Shown in pieces: positions 21,669 through 31,664 of a stretch of 34,687 bases of DNA. The stretch spans positions 1-34,687 of the forward strand of contig LFTQ01000125.1 of NCBI GenBank assembly GCA_001513545.1, written 5' to 3'. The stretch is from Clostridia bacterium DTU068. GTDB taxonomy: Bacteria > Bacillota > DSM-12270 > Thermacetogeniales > Thermacetogeniaceae. The notes beneath the pieces are model-generated. The model searched no databases. It saw only the letters and a program-made list of their open reading frames with translations, and was not told the DNA's origin. A program made the translations under genes and the position numbers. Within the stretch, counting starts at the first letter, position 1; the number at the start of each line of letters is the position of its first letter.

Positions 21669-23498
21669 TTAAGACTGATTAGAATCTCTTTTCAGGAATT
21701 CGTATAGGACCTCTGCTGTCTTTCTGTTCATCCCCGGTACAACGGCTAATTCCTCCACAGATGCCTTGCGTATACGAGCAAGAGAACCGAAATGCTTTAA
21801 TAAGGCTTCCCGTCTTTTCCTGCCGATTCCAGGGACTTGAGTCAATACAGATGCCTTCAATCTGCGCTGGCGCAGTTTTTCCTGGTAGCTGAGGGCAAAG
21901 CGGTGTGCTTCATCCCTAGCCTGCTGCAGTAGGTGCAGTCCTGGGTGACTGTGAGGAAGAAGTAAGGGTGCAGAGCGCCCAGGTAGATAGATCTCTTCCC
22001 CTTTCTCAGCCAGAGCAACGACATCCAGAGAGGAGGCATCTGACAGCTGGAGAACATCCAGAGCTGAACTGAGCTGGCCTTTACCGCCGTCGAAGACAAA
22101 CAGATCAGGCAGGTCCTTATTTTTTATCCTGCGCCTTACAACTTCCCTGATGGCAGCATAATCATCACCACATACCTTTGCCTTGATCCGGTAGTGCCTG
22201 TATCCTTTTTTATCAGGCTGACCGTCAGTAAAACGGACCAGAGAGCCTACTGTCTCCTGACCACCCAGATGTGAGATATCGATGCACTCTATTTTCCTGG
22301 GTGCTTTTTTCAAACCCAGAGCCTCCTGCAGTGCCATTACCAGGGTCCTACCTTTTTCCTGAGTTTTTAAGGAGCGCCGGTATCGCTGTTCAGCCATCAG
22401 GCTGGCATTTTCCAAAGCCATCTCCATCAGTTCTTTCCCCCGCCCACGTTTAGGAAACCGAATCTCCACTTTACTTCCCTTTAGATCAGCGAGCCAATGC
22501 TCAAGCAGTTCAGCTTCACCCACCGGAGAACTCACCAAAACCGCAGAAGGTATCTCCCTTCCACTCTGATAGTAACTTTTAATAAATGAAGCGAGAACCT
22601 CACCTACAGGTGTTTCCTCTGCTGCGGAAAGAAAATAGTGTTCCTGAGCAACCACTTTCCCACCACGGGCACGCAGTAAAAAAACACACACCTCATCCCC
22701 GTAAGTCCCCACTGCCAGCACATCCCGGTCACTGCCTGTTGCCTGAGCCACCCTCTGCTGTTCATGCAGTTTTTTCAGTGCATCCAACTGATTGCGCAGC
22801 CGGGCAGCCTCTTCAAAATCCATCCTTTCTGCAGCATCTTTCATCTGATGGTGAAGATTTTTTTCCACTTCACGGGTTCTTCCCTCTAAGAAAAGAACCA
22901 ACTGCTCAATCATCTCCCGGTATTTTTCAGGGGATACATTGCCCACACAGGGTCCCAAGCACTGTTTGATCTGGCCGTTAAGACAGGTTCTGCTGCGGGG
23001 CGCCAACCTGCGGTCAGAACAGGAGCGAAATGGGAAAAGCCTGCGCAGGAGGGTTAAGGTTTCCTTGACCGCACCTACATTGGGGTAAGGGCCGAAATAG
23101 CGGGAACCATCCCTCACCAGGTTGCGGGTCATCATCACTCTGGGAAATTCTTCTGCAGTCACCCTGATATAAGGATAGGATTTGTCATCCTTGAGCATAA
23201 TGTTATATTTTGGCCTGTACTCTTTGATCAGATTGCACTCCAGAACCAGGGCTTCAGCCTCAGTGTCAGTGATGATATACTCCAGATCTGCGGCTTCCTC
23301 CGTCATTTTCCTGATCCGTTCGATCAGACCCCGCGGCTGAAAATAGGACCGCAGGCGGTTAGGGAGAGAGACTGCCTTTCCCACATATATAACTCTCCCG
23401 GACCCATTGCGGAAGATATAAACCCCCGGACGGTCGGGGATCAGATCAATCTCTTTTTTTAGTTCTTCTACACTTTTAGTGGATGCCATATCTTTCAC
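21669..23498 (-). CDS. uvrC: Excinuclease ABC subunit C (start more likely ATG at 23489)
   Basis: 609 aa; GIY-YIG domain PDRPGVYIFRNGSGRVIYVGKAVSLPNRLRSYF, UvrC/RNase H-like and C-terminal HhH domains. Confidence 0.97.
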   Translation of the reverse strand: MKDMASTKSVEELKKEIDLIPDRPGVYIFRNGSGRVIYVGKAVSLPNRLRSYFQPRGLIERIRKMTEEAADLEYIITDTEAEALVLECNLIKEYRPKYNIMLKDDKSYPYIRVTAEEFPRVMMTRNLVRDGSRYFGPYPNVGAVKETLTLLRRLFPFRSCSDRRLAPRSRTCLNGQIKQCLGPCVGNVSPEKYREMIEQLVLFLEGRTREVEKNLHHQMKDAAERMDFEEAARLRNQLDALKKLHEQQRVAQATGSDRDVLAVGTYGDEVCVFLLRARGGKVVAQEHYFLSAAEETPVGEVLASFIKSYYQSGREIPSAVLVSSPVGEAELLEHWLADLKGSKVEIRFPKRGRGKELMEMALENASLMAEQRYRRSLKTQEKGRTLVMALQEALGLKKAPRKIECIDISHLGGQETVGSLVRFTDGQPDKKGYRHYRIKAKVCGDDYAAIREVVRRRIKNKDLPDLFVFDGGKGQLSSALDVLQLSDASSLDVVALAEKGEEIYLPGRSAPLLLPHSHPGLHLLQQARDEAHRFALSYQEKLRQRRLKASVLTQVPGIGRKRREALLKHFGSLARIRKASVEELAVVPGMNRKTAEVLYEFLKRDSNQS

Positions 23499-23510
23499 CC
23501 TTTTCGTGAT

Positions 23511-23570
23511 CGCAACCTGTCCCCCTGGTCGCGCGGGGGGACAGTCCCGGTGATCGGTCCGATCGGTCGG
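23511..23570. repeat. REP-like palindrome cluster, left flank of structured element copy 1
   Basis: gatcgcaacctgtccccctggtcgcgcggggggacagtcccggtgatcggtccgatcggtcgg. Confidence 0.75.
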
Positions 23571-23773
23571 TTTATCCCTGCTAGCGCAGCGACCTGCGAA
23601 GGTTGTTACTTGCCCTTGACGAAGGAGCAGTTAACGACAGGCAAAGCGAAACATGGATGTTGAGCTAGGCGACTATGCGCATGGACGGCGTCATAGGAGC
23701 CGGTTGGCTGTCGTCTGCGACAAGTTTTAGGGCAAGTTCAACCGAAGCTTATGTCGCAAGCGACAGGGATAAA
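23571..23773 (+). repeat. ~203-bp structured repeat element, copy 1 (possible ncRNA or non-autonomous mobile element)
   Basis: TTTATCCCTG...CAGGGATAAA termini; about 95% identical by eye to 29090-29291; nested inverted repeats GGTTGTTACTTGCCCT/AGGGCAAGTTCAACC and ACGACAG/CTGTCGT. Confidence 0.85.
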
Positions 23774-23775
23774 AA

Positions 23776-23893
23776 ATCACCCTGATCGGGCGGGGGGACA
23801 GTCCCGGTGATCGGGCCGATCACTCAACCTGTCCCACTGATCGCGTGTCCCACTGATCGCGCGATCACCCAACCTGTCCCGGTGATCGGTCTG
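23776..23893. repeat. REP-like palindrome cluster, right flank of structured element copy 1
   Basis: ctgatcgggcggggggacagtcccggtgatcgggccgatcactcaacctgtcccactgatcgcg... matching the cluster at 1420-1490. Confidence 0.8.
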
Positions 23894-23902
23894 AGCGGTC
23901 TG

Positions 23903-26827
23903 TTAACCGCTGGCCAAAGAGGTTTTATCAGCCCGGCGCCTGGTGGGACAGGAAACCTGCAGCACCTCTTTCAGATAACGCCCTGTATAGGAGTAGGGGC
24001 AGTCAGCTACCTCCTCAGGTGTGCCTGTGGTTACCACCTGTCCTCCCCTGTCTCCCCCTTCAGGGCCCAGGTCAATAATATAGTCGGCTGTTTTGATCAC
24101 ATCAAGATTGTGTTCAATGACAACAACCGTATTCCCGCTCTCCACAAGCCTTTCCAATACCAGCAGCAGTTTTCTGATATCATCCTTATGCAGCCCTGTT
24201 GTAGGCTCATCCAGGATATAAAGAGTGCGTCCATTGCTGCGCCGGGACAGTTCTGTAGCCAGTTTCACCCGCTGTGCCTCTCCACCTGACAGAGTGGTTG
24301 CAGGCTGCCCAAGCCTGATATATCCCAATCCCACATCCACCAGGGTCTGCAGTTTCCGTTTTACCTTGGGTATGTTCTGGAAGAACTCATTTGCTTCACT
24401 GACTGTCATGTCCAGGACCTCTGCAATGTTCTTCCCTTTGTATTTAACCTCCAGAGTCTCACGGTTATAACGCTTTCCCCTGCATTCTTCACAGGGGACA
24501 TAAACATCAGGTAGGAAATGCATCTCGATCTTGATAATGCCATCACCGCGGCAGGCTTCACAGCGCCCCCCGCGCACATTAAAACTGAATCGGCCAGGAC
24601 GGTAGCCCCGCATGCGGGCCTCTGGTGTCAGAGAAAAAAGTTCCCTGATCCCATCAAAAGCCCCTGTATAGGTAGCAGGGTTCGACCTAGGAGTGCGCCC
24701 GATAGGAGACTGGTCAATTTTGATAACTTTATCCAGATGCTCGATACCGTGCATCTCCTGGAAATCACCGGGGTGAGCCCGAGCCCTGTGGAGCTTTTGG
24801 GCCAAACCCTTATATATGATCTCATCCAGTAGAGTGCTTTTCCCAGACCCGGAAACACCTGTGATGCAGACAAAAAGCCCCAGAGGTATGTCCACATCGA
24901 TGTTTTTCAGGTTAAATTCATTTGCACCTATCACCTGCAGCCAGCGTTCCCCGGGCTCGCGCCGCCCTTCTGGCACAGGTATCTCACGCCGCCCGCTCAA
25001 ATACTGGCCGGTTATCGATTCCTCCACCTTAACCAGGTCCTCCAGTGTTCCCTGGGCTACCACCTTACCGCCATGCACTCCGGCACCGGGGCCGATGTCG
25101 ATGATCTCATCAGCATTAAGCATCATTTCATCATCATGTTCAACAACAATAAGGGTATTTCCCAGGTCCCGTAGATCTTTGAGTGTTTTGATCAACCTGG
25201 TGTTATCCCTGGGGTGCAGCCCGATACTGGGTTCATCCAGGATATAAAGAACACCTACCAACCCAGAACCGATTTGAGTGGCTAACCTGATCCGTTGGGC
25301 TTCACCCCCGGCCAGGGTTCCTGCTGAACGGTCCAGAGTAAGGTAGTCAAGCCCCACATTGACCAGAAATCCCAGGCGGGCATCGATTTCCTTGATCACC
25401 TGCCTGGCAATCTGCTTCTCCCGCTCTGTAAGTGAAAGATTATTGATAAAGGAGCGGGCTTCTAAAATTGTATACCTTGTTAGCTCTGCGATGTTCTTTC
25501 CACCCACCGTTATAGCCAAACTCTCCGGGCGCAGCCTTGCACCTTCACAGCCAGGGCAGGGACGGGAGGTCATAAACTGCTCTATCTCTTCCCGTATATC
25601 CTCTGATTCTGTTTCCCGGTAGCGGCGCATCAGATGGTTGACAACACCTTCAAAAGTGCCGTACCAGGACCTGGTCTGACCAAAAGCATCCTCATAATGA
25701 AAGCGAATCCTCTCATCTGTACCATAAAGGAGTTTTTCCTGCACTTCCTCTGGAAGGTCCTTATATGGAATATCCCAACCGCACCCATAGTGATCCATAA
25801 AGGACTTCACTATCTGCGGGTAATAGTGCTGAGTGGAATGGGTCCAGGGAAGCAGAGCCCCCTCTCTGACAGATCTCTCCCTATCCACCACCAATTCAGG
25901 ATCCACTTCCATCCTGTAGCCAAGGCCTGAGCATTCAGTGCAGGCTCCATAAGGACTGTTAAAAGAAAAAAGGCGGGGGGTAATCTCCACCAAACTGATC
26001 CCGCACTGGGGACAGGCGAAATTCTGGCTGAACACAACTTCTTTCCCCTCAAGGGGTGCAGCCACAGCGATCCCTTCACCAAGCCCCAGAGCAGTTTCTA
26101 GAGAATCAGCCAGGCGATTTTCCAATCCTGGACGCACCACTACCCTGTCAACAACAACATCTATATCATGTTTTTTATACCTTTCCAGTGTAATATCTTC
26201 ATCAAGTTCCCGAATCTCACCATTGACCCGTACGCGGACAAAACCCTTTTTCTGAAGATCCTGGAGGATCCTCTGGTGTTCGCCTTTTTTTCCACGAATG
26301 ACAGGAGCCAGTATTTGAATCTTGGTACCCTCAGGGTAAGAAAGAACATGGTCTACCATCTGGGAAACTGTCTGCTGCTGAACAGGCCTGCCGCACTCAG
26401 GGCAGTGAGGTCTGCCGATACGAGCAAACAACAAGCGCAAATAATCATAAATCTCAGTAACAGTTCCTACAGTGGATCTGGGGTTGCGGCTGCCTGCCCT
26501 CTGGTCAATGGAAATAGCCGGGGAAAGCCCCTCAATATAGTCCACATCAGGTTTTTCGGCAACTCCCAGAAACTGGCGGGCATAGGCAGACAGAGACTCC
26601 ACATAGCGTCTCTGCCCCTCGGCATAAATTGTATCAAAAGCCAGTGATGATTTGCCTGATCCGGAAATGCCGGTAATCACCACCAATTTATTACGGGGTA
26701 TCTCCACATCGATATTTTTCAGATTATGGACCCGGGCTCCCTTTATTACGATCTTATCCCGCATCGGGAGGTGAACATTTTTATTTAACCTGGCACACAT
26801 ACTTTTTTGCCTCCCTGTCATATCCAT
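23903..26827 (-). CDS. uvrA: Excinuclease ABC subunit A
   Basis: 974 aa; [32 protein letters not shown], two ABC signatures, CxxC zinc modules. Confidence 0.98.
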   Translation of the reverse strand: MDMTGRQKSMCARLNKNVHLPMRDKIVIKGARVHNLKNIDVEIPRNKLVVITGISGSGKSSLAFDTIYAEGQRRYVESLSAYARQFLGVAEKPDVDYIEGLSPAISIDQRAGSRNPRSTVGTVTEIYDYLRLLFARIGRPHCPECGRPVQQQTVSQMVDHVLSYPEGTKIQILAPVIRGKKGEHQRILQDLQKKGFVRVRVNGEIRELDEDITLERYKKHDIDVVVDRVVVRPGLENRLADSLETALGLGEGIAVAAPLEGKEVVFSQNFACPQCGISLVEITPRLFSFNSPYGACTECSGLGYRMEVDPELVVDRERSVREGALLPWTHSTQHYYPQIVKSFMDHYGCGWDIPYKDLPEEVQEKLLYGTDERIRFHYEDAFGQTRSWYGTFEGVVNHLMRRYRETESEDIREEIEQFMTSRPCPGCEGARLRPESLAITVGGKNIAELTRYTILEARSFINNLSLTEREKQIARQVIKEIDARLGFLVNVGLDYLTLDRSAGTLAGGEAQRIRLATQIGSGLVGVLYILDEPSIGLHPRDNTRLIKTLKDLRDLGNTLIVVEHDDEMMLNADEIIDIGPGAGVHGGKVVAQGTLEDLVKVEESITGQYLSGRREIPVPEGRREPGERWLQVIGANEFNLKNIDVDIPLGLFVCITGVSGSGKSTLLDEIIYKGLAQKLHRARAHPGDFQEMHGIEHLDKVIKIDQSPIGRTPRSNPATYTGAFDGIRELFSLTPEARMRGYRPGRFSFNVRGGRCEACRGDGIIKIEMHFLPDVYVPCEECRGKRYNRETLEVKYKGKNIAEVLDMTVSEANEFFQNIPKVKRKLQTLVDVGLGYIRLGQPATTLSGGEAQRVKLATELSRRSNGRTLYILDEPTTGLHKDDIRKLLLVLERLVESGNTVVVIEHNLDVIKTADYIIDLGPEGGDRGGQVVTTGTPEEVADCPYSYTGRYLKEVLQVSCPTRRRADKTSLASG

Positions 26828-26833
26828 TCCTGT

Positions 26834-28870
26834 TTATCTGTTCTTGGTTTCTGAAGTTCTTCGCCCCCTACTCTTACGAGACCGGGAAAGCAGTTCTTTG
26901 CGCAATTCTATCATCAGGTCCCGAGCCTCAGCAGCTCTTTCAAAGGCCAGTTCCCGAGCAGCCTTGCTCATCTCATGCTCCATCTGAGAAATGAGCTTCT
27001 CCAGCTCAGTTTTGCTCATACTGGACAAGGGCTTTCTGCCATGATAAGATGCCTTTTCTTCGGCTACCTCTGCGGGAAGAGTAATCTCGATAACACCACG
27101 GACAGCCTTCTGGACGGTGCGGGGTGTTATGTTATGTTTTTTGTTATATTTCATCTGGATACTGCGTCTTCTGTTGGTCTCATCAATAGCCCGCCGCATA
27201 GAGTCAGTAATCTGATCTGCATACATGATCACCTTACCCTCCACATTCCGGGCAGCACGGCCGATGGTCTGAATAAGAGAGCGCTCAGAACGCAAAAAAC
27301 CCTCTTTATCAGCATCAAGAATCGCTACCAAAGACACCTCTGGAAGGTCCAAACCTTCTCTCAACAGGTTGATACCTACCAAAACATCAAAAACCCCCAG
27401 GCGCAGATCCCTCAAAATATCCATCCGCTCCAAGGCATTGATCTCAGAGTGCAAATAGCGCACTTTGATCCCCAACTCCCGCATATAATCAGTCAGATCC
27501 TCGGCCATCTTTTTGGTAAGTGTTGTCACCAGGACCCGCTGCTTCTTTTCTACTCGTAAACGGACCTCCTCAACCAGGTCATCCACCTGTTCCTTTGCAC
27601 TGCGCACCTCTACCTCAGGATCAACCAAACCAGTAGGACGAACAATCTGCTCCACCACCTGCTGGCTGTGATCTATTTCAAAAGGTCCAGGGGTTGCGGA
27701 AACAAAAACAATCCTCGGCACCTTGGCTAAAAACTCATCAAAGCGCAGCGGTCTGTTGTCCAGTGCAGAAGGGAGTCGAAATCCGTAGTCTACCAATGTT
27801 TTCTTCCTGCTGTAATCACCGGCATACATGCCATTGATCTGGGGCACAGTAATATGAGATTCATCAATGACAACCAAAAAGTCTTCCGGGAAAAAGTCAA
27901 GCAAACAGTAAGGAGGCTCCCCTGGTTTGCGGCCGGTCAAATGCCGAGAATAATTTTCGATCCCTTTACAGATCCCCACCTCCCGCAGCATTTCCATATC
28001 ATAGCGTGTGCGCTGTTCCAAACGCTGGGCTTCCAGCAGTTTTCCTTCTCTGCGCAGCTCCTCCAGGCGTTCTTCCAATTCCTGTTCAATCCCCTGGAGG
28101 GTCTTTTCCATCCTCTCCGGGGCGGTGACATAATGGGAGGCAGGGAAAACAACCGCATGCAAGCGGCGGGCCAACACCTCTCCGGTCAGCGTATCTATTT
28201 CCAAAATACGGTCGATCTGATCACCGAAAAATTCCACACGCAAGGCCTTCTCTGTAAAAGAGGCTGGGAAAATCTCCACTACATCCCCCCGTACCCGAAA
28301 GCGGCCTCTAGCGAACTCATAGTCATTGCGCTGATATTGGATATCCACCAGCCGGGAGATTACCTGATCCCTGTCCACCTCCATACCCTGGCGCAGAGAC
28401 ACAACCATATTCTTATAGTCTATTGGTGAACCCAGACCATAGATACAGGAAACACTGGCCACAATTATCACATCATCCCGCTCGAATAAGCTGGCAGTAG
28501 CCGAGTGGCGCAGTTTGTCGATCTCCTCATTTAAAGATGAGTCTTTTTCTATATAGGTATCAGTCTGGGGCACATAAGCCTCAGGCTGATAATAGTCATA
28601 ATAGCTGACAAAATACTCCACAGCATTGTCAGGAAAGAACTCCCGGAATTCCCCGCAGAGCTGTGCAGCCAGAGTTTTATTAGGTGCGATCACCAGGGTC
28701 GGCTTTTGCACCTCCTGAATCACTCCAGCAATAGTAAAGGTTTTCCCTGACCCGGTCACACCCAGTAGGGTCTGAAAGGGCACCCCACTGGTGATCCCAC
28801 TGCTCAACGCCGCAATAGCCTCTGGCTGATCACCGGTAGGAGAAAAGGGTGATTTCAGGACAAATCCCAT
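26834..28870 (-). CDS. uvrB: Excinuclease ABC subunit B
   Basis: 678 aa; [33 protein letters not shown]-terminal UVR domain. Confidence 0.98.
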   Translation of the reverse strand: MGFVLKSPFSPTGDQPEAIAALSSGITSGVPFQTLLGVTGSGKTFTIAGVIQEVQKPTLVIAPNKTLAAQLCGEFREFFPDNAVEYFVSYYDYYQPEAYVPQTDTYIEKDSSLNEEIDKLRHSATASLFERDDVIIVASVSCIYGLGSPIDYKNMVVSLRQGMEVDRDQVISRLVDIQYQRNDYEFARGRFRVRGDVVEIFPASFTEKALRVEFFGDQIDRILEIDTLTGEVLARRLHAVVFPASHYVTAPERMEKTLQGIEQELEERLEELRREGKLLEAQRLEQRTRYDMEMLREVGICKGIENYSRHLTGRKPGEPPYCLLDFFPEDFLVVIDESHITVPQINGMYAGDYSRKKTLVDYGFRLPSALDNRPLRFDEFLAKVPRIVFVSATPGPFEIDHSQQVVEQIVRPTGLVDPEVEVRSAKEQVDDLVEEVRLRVEKKQRVLVTTLTKKMAEDLTDYMRELGIKVRYLHSEINALERMDILRDLRLGVFDVLVGINLLREGLDLPEVSLVAILDADKEGFLRSERSLIQTIGRAARNVEGKVIMYADQITDSMRRAIDETNRRRSIQMKYNKKHNITPRTVQKAVRGVIEITLPAEVAEEKASYHGRKPLSSMSKTELEKLISQMEHEMSKAARELAFERAAEARDLMIELRKELLSRSRKSRGRRTSETKNR

Positions 28871-29016
28871 GATTATACCCCCTGATCAAAATAGCCGCCG
28901 ATCCCTAAAAAGGAAAAGCTCCCCAGGAATCTCCGGTCCCAGGACCGGTAAAGCGGCAAAACAAAAGTTCTCTTTTCGCATTATAACATAAAGGATTTAT
29001 CTATCACAATAAGGGC

Positions 29017-29089
29017 TGGGCGGGTCAACCTGTCCACCTGATCGGGCGGGGGACAGTCCCCTGATCGGTCAGTCCCACTGATCGGTCGG
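29017..29089. repeat. REP-like palindrome cluster, left flank of structured element copy 2
   Basis: gggcgggtcaacctgtccacctgatcgggcgggggacagtcccctgatcggtcagtcccactgatcggtcgg. Confidence 0.75.
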
Positions 29090-29291
29090 TTTATCCCTGC
29101 TGGCGCAGCGACCTGCGAAGGTTGTTACTTGCCCTTGACGAAGGAGCAGTTAACGACAGCCGAAGCGAAACATGGATGTTGAGCTAGGCGACTATGCGCC
29201 AAGGATGGCGTCATAGGAGCCGGTTGGCTGTCGTCTGCGACAAGTCTTAGGGCAAGTTCAACCGGAGCTTATGGCGCAAGCGCAGGGATAT
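29090..29291 (+). repeat. ~202-bp structured repeat element, copy 2
   Basis: Near-identical to copy 1; helices TATCCCTG/CAGGGATA, GGTTG..ACTTGCCCT/AGGGCAAGT.CAACC, ACGACAGCC/GGCTGTCGT, CTATG-CGCCA-AGGA-TGGCG-T-CATAG. Confidence 0.85.
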
Positions 29292-29402
29292 AAAATCGCC
29301 CGAGTCGTGCGGAGGAACGGTTTTCGTGATCGTCAACCTGTCTCCCTGATCGGTCTCATAATAATGTGATCAGGGGAAATAATAAAAGAAAAGAACTTCG
29401 GA

Positions 29403-30140
29403 GTGACTGTATTGAATGAAGCTCTTGTTGTAATGGTGCGCGGGATCATCGCGTTCTTTACATTGCTGATCTTTGCGCGTTTGCTGGGGAAACAGCAGAT
29501 CAGCCAGCTAACCTTTTTTGACTATGTCCTGGGGATTACCATCGGCTCGATAGCCGCCAACCTGACCACGGACCTTACCAGCAGAGCCTGGCCCCACTGG
29601 GTGGGCTTGGCGGTCTGGACTATACTTGTATTGGCTTTACAGTGGCTGACCTTGAAGTGGCGGTATGCATCCAAATATATCGATGGGGAACCGACTGTGG
29701 TAATCATGAACGGTAAAATCATGGAGGATGCCATGAGAAAACTGCGCTACCGTACCAGTGAGCTCCTGGAACAGCTGCGTCAGAAAAATGTATTTGATAT
29801 ATCACAGGTTGAATTCGCAGTACTGGAGGTCAATGGCCAACTTTCAGTGCTTAAAAAGTCACAGCATCAGCCGGTAACCCCACAGGATCTCAACATTCCT
29901 ACTGATTATCAGGGAATAGACACTGAATTGATCTATGATGGGGTTGTGGTGGAACAAAACCTGAAACAGGTTAACCTGGATCGAGCCTGGCTGGACAACC
30001 AGCTGAAAAACCAAGGGATCTATGATCCCTCTGAGGTATTCCTGGCCAACCTTAATGCCCAGGGAAACCTGTATGTCGACAAGTATCAGGATCACCTAAA
30101 AAAACTTACAGATATCGGGGATTACCCTGGCCCTCATTGA
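29403..30140 (+). CDS. DUF421 (YetF-like) membrane protein
   Basis: 245 aa; FARLLGKQQISQLTFFDYVLGITIGSIAANLTTD and YIDGEPTVVIMNGKI are DUF421 signatures. Confidence 0.93.
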   Translation: MTVLNEALVVMVRGIIAFFTLLIFARLLGKQQISQLTFFDYVLGITIGSIAANLTTDLTSRAWPHWVGLAVWTILVLALQWLTLKWRYASKYIDGEPTVVIMNGKIMEDAMRKLRYRTSELLEQLRQKNVFDISQVEFAVLEVNGQLSVLKKSQHQPVTPQDLNIPTDYQGIDTELIYDGVVVEQNLKQVNLDRAWLDNQLKNQGIYDPSEVFLANLNAQGNLYVDKYQDHLKKLTDIGDYPGPH

Positions 30141-30151
30141 GGTGATAAGTT

Positions 30152-30517
30152 ATGAAAAAAATCATCTACTACCTGCTCCCAGTTGCTATGCTGGCTTTAT
30201 TCATCGCAATTATGCTCTCCGGTTCGTACCTCAAACAGCCCTTTGGAGAGGATGATAATGTGCCTCAGAAAATCGCTCTTGTCAAGGAACATGTCAGAAA
30301 TGCAGACTGGGAGAGTGCCCAAAGGGAGCAGAACAACCTAGAAATAGCCTGGGGAAAGGTAACACCAAGAATCCAGTTCAGCATGGAACGAAATGAAATA
30401 AACCAGCTGGATGTCAGCCTGGCTAGAGCAGGAGCGGCAATAACGGCTAAGGATCAAGCCGGAGCATTGATGGAACTCGAAGAAGCTGCCAGACACTGGC
30501 ACAACCTTGGAAGGTAA
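30152..30517 (+). CDS. DUF4363 family protein
   Basis: 121 aa, N-terminal signal/TM segment, follows the DUF421 gene by 11 nt, as commonly paired in clostridia. Confidence 0.75.
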   Translation: MKKIIYYLLPVAMLALFIAIMLSGSYLKQPFGEDDNVPQKIALVKEHVRNADWESAQREQNNLEIAWGKVTPRIQFSMERNEINQLDVSLARAGAAITAKDQAGALMELEEAARHWHNLGR

Positions 30518-30535
30518 GGGACGCAAATATACTGG

Positions 30536-31513
30536 TTAACTGGCTGTTTCCCTGATTATCCTGGATATGATAGCATCGATCTCTTCTGCTGTAAGATACA
30601 CCTCACCTTTCTCCAATTTCTTATGATATTTATCGAGTTCCTTTCCCGCTGCAGCAAGTTTCAATTTGATCTCTTCATGAGAAGTTCCTGAACAGGTGGG
30701 TACCACTACACCCTTCCCCAAATCCCATACAGTATCCCCTGATAACAGCGACAGCTCATTATAACAGCATGTTCCATTGATAACTGCCACCTGGATCTCC
30801 AGGATAAATAGCACCACCAAATCAGAAGGCTCAATAATGGAGTGATAAGCCTCCACAGTATATCTGCGGGATAGTGCCTCAACAAGGATATCATTCATCA
30901 CCACAGCTCCAGACCCTAAAGGGCCTCTAATCAGATAGCGCTTCTTACAGCACTCAAAAAAATCACAGGGGAAATTCAGCCCTCCAGAAACACTCCCGGC
31001 AAAATAATGCCTGAGGCTGGACGGTTTCTCCTGGAATTCCTCTATCCAGAAGTTTGCGCCTGAAGCACATTGTTCCGCTGCTGTGCTGCGGGTCCAGCTG
31101 CCTGAATAATAGACTTCTCTCGCGGACTTTACAAATTTGAGAACTCTCTCATATATTGTGCTCATATTATTGGGAACAGCACTTCCCGGTAGTTCCACTA
31201 TCACTGCTTCTAAATGAGCAGGAAAAAACTTCTGCACCGCATAGGGATGGTTCCCGCTCATTACACCAAACCCCTGTGAAGGCACTGTCAATCCTTCAAC
31301 CATTAAATGGTCCTCAGCCCGGTGATAATAATTAACACTATAGCCGCGGTCTGTCAGAGCCAACGCCAGTGACCGTAAAACCAGGCTGTGTGTCCCGGGT
31401 GTATTCCCCTGAAGCAGATACAACCGCTTCAACTCCTGGAAATGATCTGCCCAAAAAGACAAATAACCTCTACCTGTGAAAGCACTGGCAAAATAATGCC
31501 TGTTCTTTTTCAT
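30536..31513 (-). CDS. Tandem-domain P-loop-type protein (PRK06851-like) with degenerate Walker A motifs
   Basis: Two repeats of 'YFAxxx..G..F...L..L.R.Y.L.G.xG......L...L..R.Y.V..YH'; resembles from memory the duplicated clostridial/Bacillus ATPase with GGPGTGKST/GRPGTGKST loops. Confidence 0.7.
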   Translation of the reverse strand: MKKNRHYFASAFTGRGYLSFWADHFQELKRLYLLQGNTPGTHSLVLRSLALALTDRGYSVNYYHRAEDHLMVEGLTVPSQGFGVMSGNHPYAVQKFFPAHLEAVIVELPGSAVPNNMSTIYERVLKFVKSAREVYYSGSWTRSTAAEQCASGANFWIEEFQEKPSSLRHYFAGSVSGGLNFPCDFFECCKKRYLIRGPLGSGAVVMNDILVEALSRRYTVEAYHSIIEPSDLVVLFILEIQVAVINGTCCYNELSLLSGDTVWDLGKGVVVPTCSGTSHEEIKLKLAAAGKELDKYHKKLEKGEVYLTAEEIDAIISRIIRETAS

Positions 31514-31630
31514 ATAAGACTACCTGCTGTAGCAAAGCCAGGCAGCGCCTCACCCCCTGATATTATTTGTACATATTATTAAACAAGGGGGGCTATGGTG
31601 ACATTGGTTCTTTGCTTGAAAAAATGAAGA

Positions 31631-31664
31631 GCAAAAAAAAAGACTCAGTGCCAGCTGGGGCATT
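31631..31664 (-). terminator. Rho-independent terminator after the MinJ-like gene
   Basis: Minus strand TGCCCCAGCTGGCACTGAGTC followed by nine T, overlapping the stop codon. Confidence 0.65.

Noticed and set aside
23653-23730. 25-codon ORF inside structured element copy 1
   Set aside because: Frameshifted and prematurely stopped in the near-identical copy 2, so not conserved as coding.
23511-23893. CRISPR array
   Set aside because: Repeats are irregular palindromes without uniform spacer length or unique spacers, and no cas genes are present.
26975-28429. Long + strand ORFs (191-194 aa) opposite uvrB
   Set aside because: Antisense shadows of a strongly conserved coding sequence, with no recognisable domain or ribosome-binding context.
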